Assembly (NCBI GenBank): GCA_024226335.1
Contig: JAAELY010000083.1
Span: 1-45,864 of the forward strand
Direction of reading: 5' to 3'
Origin: a bacterium
GTDB taxonomy: Bacteria; Myxococcota_A; UBA9160; SZUA-336
DNA: 45,864 bases
In this document: in pieces, positions 41,726 to 45,864 of the stretch
How the letters are laid out: each line of letters begins with the position of its first letter
Numbering within the stretch: the first letter of the stretch is position 1
Notes under the pieces: model-generated
Told to the model about the DNA's origin: nothing
What the model saw: the letters and a program-made list of their open reading frames with translations, nothing else
The model's database searches: none
Position numbers and translations under genes: made by a program

Positions 41726-42849
41726 AGCTCTTCCTTTCGACGGCCGATGCCTCTGGAGATCTGCACGGTGCTGCGCTGGTCGCTGCGCTGCGCGAGCGGG
41801 TTCCCGACCTGGAGGTCACGGGGCTCGGTGGGGATGCGCTACGCGCAGCCGGTATGACGCCGGTCGTGGAGCAATCCGAACTCGCGGTTGCCGGGCTGCT
41901 CGAAATCGCCAGCAGTGTTCCCGCGATCTTGCGTGCCTTCCTTTCGCTGCGTCGCAGCCTGCGCACGGACCGCCCCGATCTGGTGGTCCTGGTCGATTCA
42001 CCCGACCTGAATCTGCGGCTGGCGCCGATTGCGAAGCGCGCCGGTATTCCTGTTCTGTACTACATCGCACCACAGGTCTGGGCGTGGCGCTCCGGACGGG
42101 TCCGGCAGTTGCAGCGCTCGACCGATCGCGTCGGGGTGATCTTTCCGTTTGAAGAGGGCTTTTTGCGCAGGGCCGGCGTCAATGCGAGTTTCGTGGGCCA
42201 TCCGCTCGTCGATCGCATGGCTGACGTGCGCAAGTCATTGCGCCCCGAAGTCGTTGCGCGAGAACTCGAGCTCGATCTGGTGCGGCCTGTTCTCGGCCTT
42301 TTGCCAGGCAGCCGCCGCAACGAGTTTGCCGAGAATCTGCCGTGTTTTCTCGAGACTTCACGGATCGTCCACGAGGCCGAGCCACGGGTGCAGATCCGCC
42401 TGATCGTCGCACCCACCATCGACTCGAAGAGTCTCGATCTTCCGGATTACGTGAAGCCCGTTGAAGGTCATTCACACGAGATGATTGCGTTGTCGACCTG
42501 CGTGATCGCCGCGCCCGGTACGGTGACTGTCGAAGCCGCGTTGCTCGGTACACCGATGGTTGTCACACATCGCGTGAATCCGCTCAGTTTCGAACTAGCA
42601 CGCCGGCTGGCGCGGGTCCCTTCCAGTTGCATGGTCAATCTGCTCGCCGGTTCCGGAGTCGTTCCCGAGCGCATTCAGTGGCAATCGCGGCCTGCAGCAT
42701 TGGTTCCGCTCGTGTTGAAACTGCTGCGCGACGAGGATACCCGCCAGCAGATGCAGTTGGAGTTGGCCAAGGTTTCCGCACAACTGGGAGAGCGCGGGGC
42801 CGCCGATCGGGCGGCAGACCTCGCACTCGAGGTGGCGGGGCGCGGGTGA
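41722..42849 (+). CDS. lpxB: lipid-A-disaccharide synthase
   Basis: GT-B/GT19 glycosyltransferase joining lipid X and UDP-diacylglucosamine. The 375-aa protein has the start LFLSTADASGDLHGA, VDSPDLNLRLA with the Asp used by the family, FPFEEGFLRRAGVNASFVGHPL, GLLPGSRRNEF and APGTVTVEAALLGTPMVV. The GTG start overlaps the preceding stop. waaA follows after 7 nt. Confidence 0.96.
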   Translation: MKLFLSTADASGDLHGAALVAALRERVPDLEVTGLGGDALRAAGMTPVVEQSELAVAGLLEIASSVPAILRAFLSLRRSLRTDRPDLVVLVDSPDLNLRLAPIAKRAGIPVLYYIAPQVWAWRSGRVRQLQRSTDRVGVIFPFEEGFLRRAGVNASFVGHPLVDRMADVRKSLRPEVVARELELDLVRPVLGLLPGSRRNEFAENLPCFLETSRIVHEAEPRVQIRLIVAPTIDSKSLDLPDYVKPVEGHSHEMIALSTCVIAAPGTVTVEAALLGTPMVVTHRVNPLSFELARRLARVPSSCMVNLLAGSGVVPERIQWQSRPAALVPLVLKLLRDEDTRQQMQLELAKVSAQLGERGAADRAADLALEVAGRG

Positions 42850-42856
42850 GGCGACC

Positions 42857-44095
42857 GTGATCGTCGTTTACAATATTCTGCTCCTGCCGGTGCTCGTACT
42901 CGGGTTGCCATTGGCGCTCATCGCTTCGCTTTTCTCGAAGCGTCTTCGGCACGGGTTCCTCGAAAGGCTCTACCCATTGCCCGGCGCGCCGGGGCAGAAC
43001 ATCTGGTTGCATGCGGCGAGTGTGGGTGAAGTCGAAGCGGCGGCACCGCTGGTGGCCGCACTACTCGAGCGCCGCGTGGCGATGGTTGCAACGACGTCCA
43101 CGACGACCGGGCGCGATCGAATGCGCGCGCTATTTCCCGGACTCGCCGTGCGCCTGGCGCCCCTGGACTTTCCCGGCCTGGTGCAGGTTTCGGTTCGGCG
43201 GGTTCGGGTCAAGATCCTGGTGCTCGTCGAGACCGAGATCTGGCCGAATCTGATTCACGCAACCCGCGCTGCGGGCGGTCGTGTGGTCATGGTGAGTGGT
43301 CGCATCTCCGATCGAAGCCTGCCTCGCTACCGGCGGATGCGCTGGTTGTTCGCACCGGCCCTTGCGCGAATTGCCCGGATCGGAGCCCGTAGCGAGGAAG
43401 ACCGCGACCGCCTGCTCGCACTGGGGGCGAACCCGGAAACGACCCGCGTGGTCGGGGACTTGAAGCTCGATCGCGATACACCGCCCCCCGCGTCCGAAGA
43501 ACTGCGCAACGCGCTGGGCGAGGGACCGCTACTCGTCGCCGGTAGCACGCATCCGGGCGAAGAGGAGGCCCTGCTGTCCGCGTGGCAGTCATTGCGAGAA
43601 CGCGCGGCTCCCGGGATGCGTCTGGTCCTCGTTCCGCGCCATCCCGAACGCGTTCCCGAAGTCCTCAAGACCGCGAAACGCTACGGCGCGGAGGCCGAAA
43701 TGCGTTCGGCTGGCGCAGGCCGAGCCGATGTCGTGGTCGTCGACACCGTGGGTGAACTCGGCGCCATCTACGGTCTGGCAGATCTGGTTTTCGTCGGAGG
43801 TACGCTCGCGCGCATCGGTGGCCATAACCTGGTGGAACCCGTGCGCGCCGGCCGCGTCGTTGTACATGGACCGCACACGGGCAATCAACGCGCCCAACGA
43901 ACTCTCCTCGACCCGCTGGGGGTCTTGAATCCGATCGAGAACGCGCGCGAACTGGCCGAAACGCTGGAGCGATTGTGGTTGGATCCCGAGCGGCACGCGT
44001 TCGCGAAAACAGCGGGTCCGGTCTTGGATGCGCATCGCGGCGCCAGTGAGCGCTGTCTGCAGATCGTGCTCGGTTCCGAGACCGACGGTGCCTGA
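42857..44095 (+). CDS. waaA: 3-deoxy-D-manno-octulosonic acid (Kdo) transferase
   Basis: Adds Kdo to the lipid A precursor at the inner membrane. The 412-aa protein has an N-terminal membrane anchor (1-25), the catalytic Glu in HAASVGEVEA (E58), LVETEIWPNLIHA, VAGSTHPGEEE and the GGTLARIGGHNLVEP site. The number of Kdo residues added cannot be predicted from the sequence. It overlaps lpxK by 8 nt. Confidence 0.96.
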   Translation: MIVVYNILLLPVLVLGLPLALIASLFSKRLRHGFLERLYPLPGAPGQNIWLHAASVGEVEAAAPLVAALLERRVAMVATTSTTTGRDRMRALFPGLAVRLAPLDFPGLVQVSVRRVRVKILVLVETEIWPNLIHATRAAGGRVVMVSGRISDRSLPRYRRMRWLFAPALARIARIGARSEEDRDRLLALGANPETTRVVGDLKLDRDTPPPASEELRNALGEGPLLVAGSTHPGEEEALLSAWQSLRERAAPGMRLVLVPRHPERVPEVLKTAKRYGAEAEMRSAGAGRADVVVVDTVGELGAIYGLADLVFVGGTLARIGGHNLVEPVRAGRVVVHGPHTGNQRAQRTLLDPLGVLNPIENARELAETLERLWLDPERHAFAKTAGPVLDAHRGASERCLQIVLGSETDGA

Positions 44096-45137
44096 TTACC
44101 TCTGGAAGATCGACGAATCTGCGCCGCGAAAGGCCGCGCTCTCGCCGCTCCTGCTTCTCGAGGGCGTCTATCGACTCGGGGCCGTTATGCACCGCAAGCT
44201 GTACGCATGGGGTTTGTGGAAGTCCGTCCGGCTCGATCCCTGCGTAATCTCGGTCGGCAATCTGAGTGTCGGCGGTTCGGGAAAATCGCCAGTTGTCGGT
44301 TGGCTCGCCGCGCAACTGCACGCCCGCGGCCGCAAGGTCGCCGTATTGAGTCGCGGAGTCGGAGGACGTCTCGGCGCACGAGTCAACGTGGTTTCAGATG
44401 GCGAGCACGTGTTGCTCTCCCCCGCCGACGTAGGGGACGAACCCGTCATGTTGGCCGGGCGGCTGCGCGGAGTACCTGTGCTCGCCGGACGCAATCGCAT
44501 AGCTCTCGGTTTGCGCGCGGCCTCGGCGCTCAGCGCCGAGGTGTTGATCCTCGACGACGGCTTTCAGCATCACCGATTGAAGCGCGACATCGAGCTGGTC
44601 TGTATCGACGCCAACCTGGGGCTTGGCAACGGTCACGTTCTGCCCCGAGGTCCACTGAGGGAACCCCCCGGAGCGCTTTCCCACGCCGACGCGATCCTCT
44701 GGACACGCGTGTCCGAAGATCAGGAACTCCCGAGCGTGCCATCGCTACCGGCCCGGGCGCCGCAGTTTCGAGTTGCCATCGAACCCAGCCATATTCGCTG
44801 GGTCGCGAGCGGAGACCGAGAATCGACGGATCAGTTGCAAGGGAAATCGGTTGGCATGCTCGCCGCGATCGCGCGGCCCGACCGTCTCGCAGCGAGTCTG
44901 GAACGACTCGGTGCTCGCGTGCTCGAACGCTGCGTATTTCCCGATCATCATCGCTACCGGCGCTCCGATCTCGCGGGCCTGTCCGAGACTCTGCTCTGGG
45001 TGACGACGGAAAAGGACGCGGTCAAGATTCCCGTCAGCTGGGCGCCGCCTCGCCTGGTGACTCTGGAGGAGTCGGTGCACGTCAACGAAGCCAGTGCTCT
45101 GCTCGACTTCATCTTGCAACGCCTGGAAGAACGCTAA
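44088..45137 (+). CDS. lpxK: tetraacyldisaccharide 4'-kinase
   Basis: Phosphorylates the lipid A disaccharide at 4'. The 349-aa protein has a short membrane-associated N-terminal helix, a P-loop VGNLSVGGSGKSPVV (56-70), the LILDDGFQHHRL motif and the C-terminal VTTEKDAVKI. The GTG at 44088 overlaps waaA by 8 nt and starts P-D-Y-L-W-K, as expected. It closes the lipid A run. Confidence 0.95.
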   Translation: MPDYLWKIDESAPRKAALSPLLLLEGVYRLGAVMHRKLYAWGLWKSVRLDPCVISVGNLSVGGSGKSPVVGWLAAQLHARGRKVAVLSRGVGGRLGARVNVVSDGEHVLLSPADVGDEPVMLAGRLRGVPVLAGRNRIALGLRAASALSAEVLILDDGFQHHRLKRDIELVCIDANLGLGNGHVLPRGPLREPPGALSHADAILWTRVSEDQELPSVPSLPARAPQFRVAIEPSHIRWVASGDRESTDQLQGKSVGMLAAIARPDRLAASLERLGARVLERCVFPDHHRYRRSDLAGLSETLLWVTTEKDAVKIPVSWAPPRLVTLEESVHVNEASALLDFILQRLEER

Positions 45138-45197
45138 AGAAGGTGAATCTCTCGCGAGCGCGATCCGCAGTCCGCCTGCCGAACTAGCAAGACGGCA

Positions 45198-45226
45198 TTG
45201 AAAAGCCGAACAACGCGTGAGATCCT
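45198..45226 (+). promoter_or_regulatory. possible promoter of the DoxX-like gene
   Basis: TTGAAA (45198-45203), a 17-nt spacer and GATCCT (45221-45226) lie in the 116-nt gap after lpxK. The -10 matches only 3/6, so confidence is low. Confidence 0.3.
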
Positions 45227-45253
45227 ATCCCGTGAAATCGAAGGAGACAGCGA

Positions 45254-45706
45254 ATGGCTGGTGTGTCGCGACTCAGTTCGGTTCAGAATCTCGCCGGCTG
45301 GTTCCTCTGTGCCCTTCTCGCTTTTGCGTTTGCAATCGCCGGGGGCGCGAAGACCGGTCTGCTCGGTGCGGAGGCCGCTTCGGATCTGCTGGCTGACTTC
45401 GAGCGCTGGCAGTACCCCCTCTGGGCCATGACGGCGATCGGTGCGGCCGAACTGTTGGGGGCTTTGGGATTGTTGATTCCCAGGCTTTCGTCGCTGGCCG
45501 CGTGTTGCCTGATGGTGCTCATGTGCGGGGCCGTCTACGTCCACGCGAATCACGGCGAGAACGAGGCTCTCGTCCCGCCCCTCGTGTTGCTGGTGCTGTT
45601 GGGGAGCAGCGCTCTGATCCGGCGAAATTCCGCCGCGGTGCCGTCCGATAGCGCCGCTGCCGAGGCTGCGCCGGTGAGGGCGGATACCGACCACCGCGCC
45701 GCCTGA
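45254..45706 (+). CDS. DoxX-like four-helix membrane protein
   Basis: The 150-aa protein has four hydrophobic segments (about 13-33, 54-76, 79-98 and 105-123) and a DoxX-like layout: the first helix with AFAIAGGAKTGLLG, then FERWQYPLWAMTAIGAAELLGALGLLIP. The C-terminal 25 residues are Ala-rich and probably disordered. Some DoxX proteins serve in thiosulphate/quinone oxidation or oxidative-stress complexes, but the family is broad and function is unassigned. GGAG lies about 8 nt before the ATG. It is separate from the lipid A operon. Confidence 0.75.
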   Translation: MAGVSRLSSVQNLAGWFLCALLAFAFAIAGGAKTGLLGAEAASDLLADFERWQYPLWAMTAIGAAELLGALGLLIPRLSSLAACCLMVLMCGAVYVHANHGENEALVPPLVLLVLLGSSALIRRNSAAVPSDSAAAEAAPVRADTDHRAA

Positions 45707-45864
45707 GACGCTCACCGCCGTCAGGGCTAGGGAACCTCTGCACAGGGAGGCTGCGGCTGCGAAGCGCGATGCATCCGCCTGCGCTGCGTCGCGCGACCCT
45801 CTGCAGATCTACGGATCTGCGATCGGATCACGCTTCTTGCTCAGGCGGCGACTCCCGCTTCTCG
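45707..45864. other. right-edge non-coding stretch, possible insertion-sequence terminus
   Basis: No gene is seen in the last 158 nt. The string CTAGGGAACCTCTGCACA near 45727-45744 resembles terminal inverted repeats I associate with some IS5-type elements (GGGAACcTCTG pattern), with a partial echo CCCTCTGCAGA at 45798. The partner repeat and any transposase would lie beyond the window, so this is unproven. A 7-bp hairpin, GCAGATC-TACG-GATCTGC (45803-45820), is also present. Confidence 0.25.

Noticed and set aside
1-45864. CRISPR array, prophage, toxin-antitoxin or biosynthetic cluster
   Set aside because: No regularly spaced direct repeats, phage structural genes, small paired toxin/antitoxin genes or modular enzymes were seen.

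Overview
This is a GC-rich, gene-dense chromosomal segment of a Gram-negative (diderm, LPS-making) bacterium. It carries the lipid A genes lpxA, lpxI, lpxB, waaA and lpxK, together with bamA, skp, lolC/E-like, lolD and lptE. Several traits fit the old Deltaproteobacteria (Myxococcota, Desulfobacterota and related uncultured groups): LpxI instead of LpxH, PATAN/DUF4388 proteins, an MJ0042-type zinc ribbon joined to a receiver-like domain, a 7TM-HD phosphodiesterase, and many GTG and TTG starts in tightly overlapping operons. This placement is an inference; no species is recognised.

Layout. (1) 1-4.6 kb is a mixed region: tRNA-Glu(CUC) and a histone H1-like gene on the minus strand, a nucleoside phosphorylase coupled to nagA, a small exported protein, a 580-bp gene-free stretch with two strong hairpins, and a secreted metzincin-type protease. 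(2) 4.6-6.1 kb holds gltX and tRNA-Gln(CUG) on the minus strand. (3) 6.2-14 kb is a housekeeping run on the plus strand: yceD, rpmF, fabD, fabG, acpP, fabF, glyA, nrdR, ribD, ribH, nusB. The usual plsX-fabH and ribE-ribBA members are absent from it. (4) 14-19.8 kb holds a stand-alone M17 N-terminal-domain protein, two consecutive proteins with degenerate (pseudo-)receiver domains, trkA, lptE and holA. (5) 19.9-24.8 kb holds rpsT (minus), murJ, and a membrane TPR/zinc-ribbon protein coupled to a PATAN protein. (6) 24.9-32.8 kb holds phoH, a PgpH-like c-di-AMP phosphodiesterase, ybeY, lnt, prfB (with a programmed +1 frameshift) and lysS. (7) 32.8-45.1 kb is the envelope block: lolC/E with an extra N-terminal membrane domain, lolD, bamA, skp, fabZ, lpxA, lpxI, a Gfo/Idh oxidoreductase, lpxB, waaA and lpxK. 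lpxD is missing from its usual place. A DoxX-like gene follows.

The genes fit together as fatty-acid supply (fab genes), envelope assembly (Lol, Bam, Lpt and Lpx systems, murJ, lnt) and translation/replication housekeeping. The less familiar material is the pseudo-receiver pair, the PATAN-TPR membrane pair, the enlarged LolC/E protein, the lone Gfo/Idh enzyme in the lipid A operon, and a minus-strand intrinsic terminator with no gene assigned to it. No CRISPR array, prophage or complete insertion sequence was seen.
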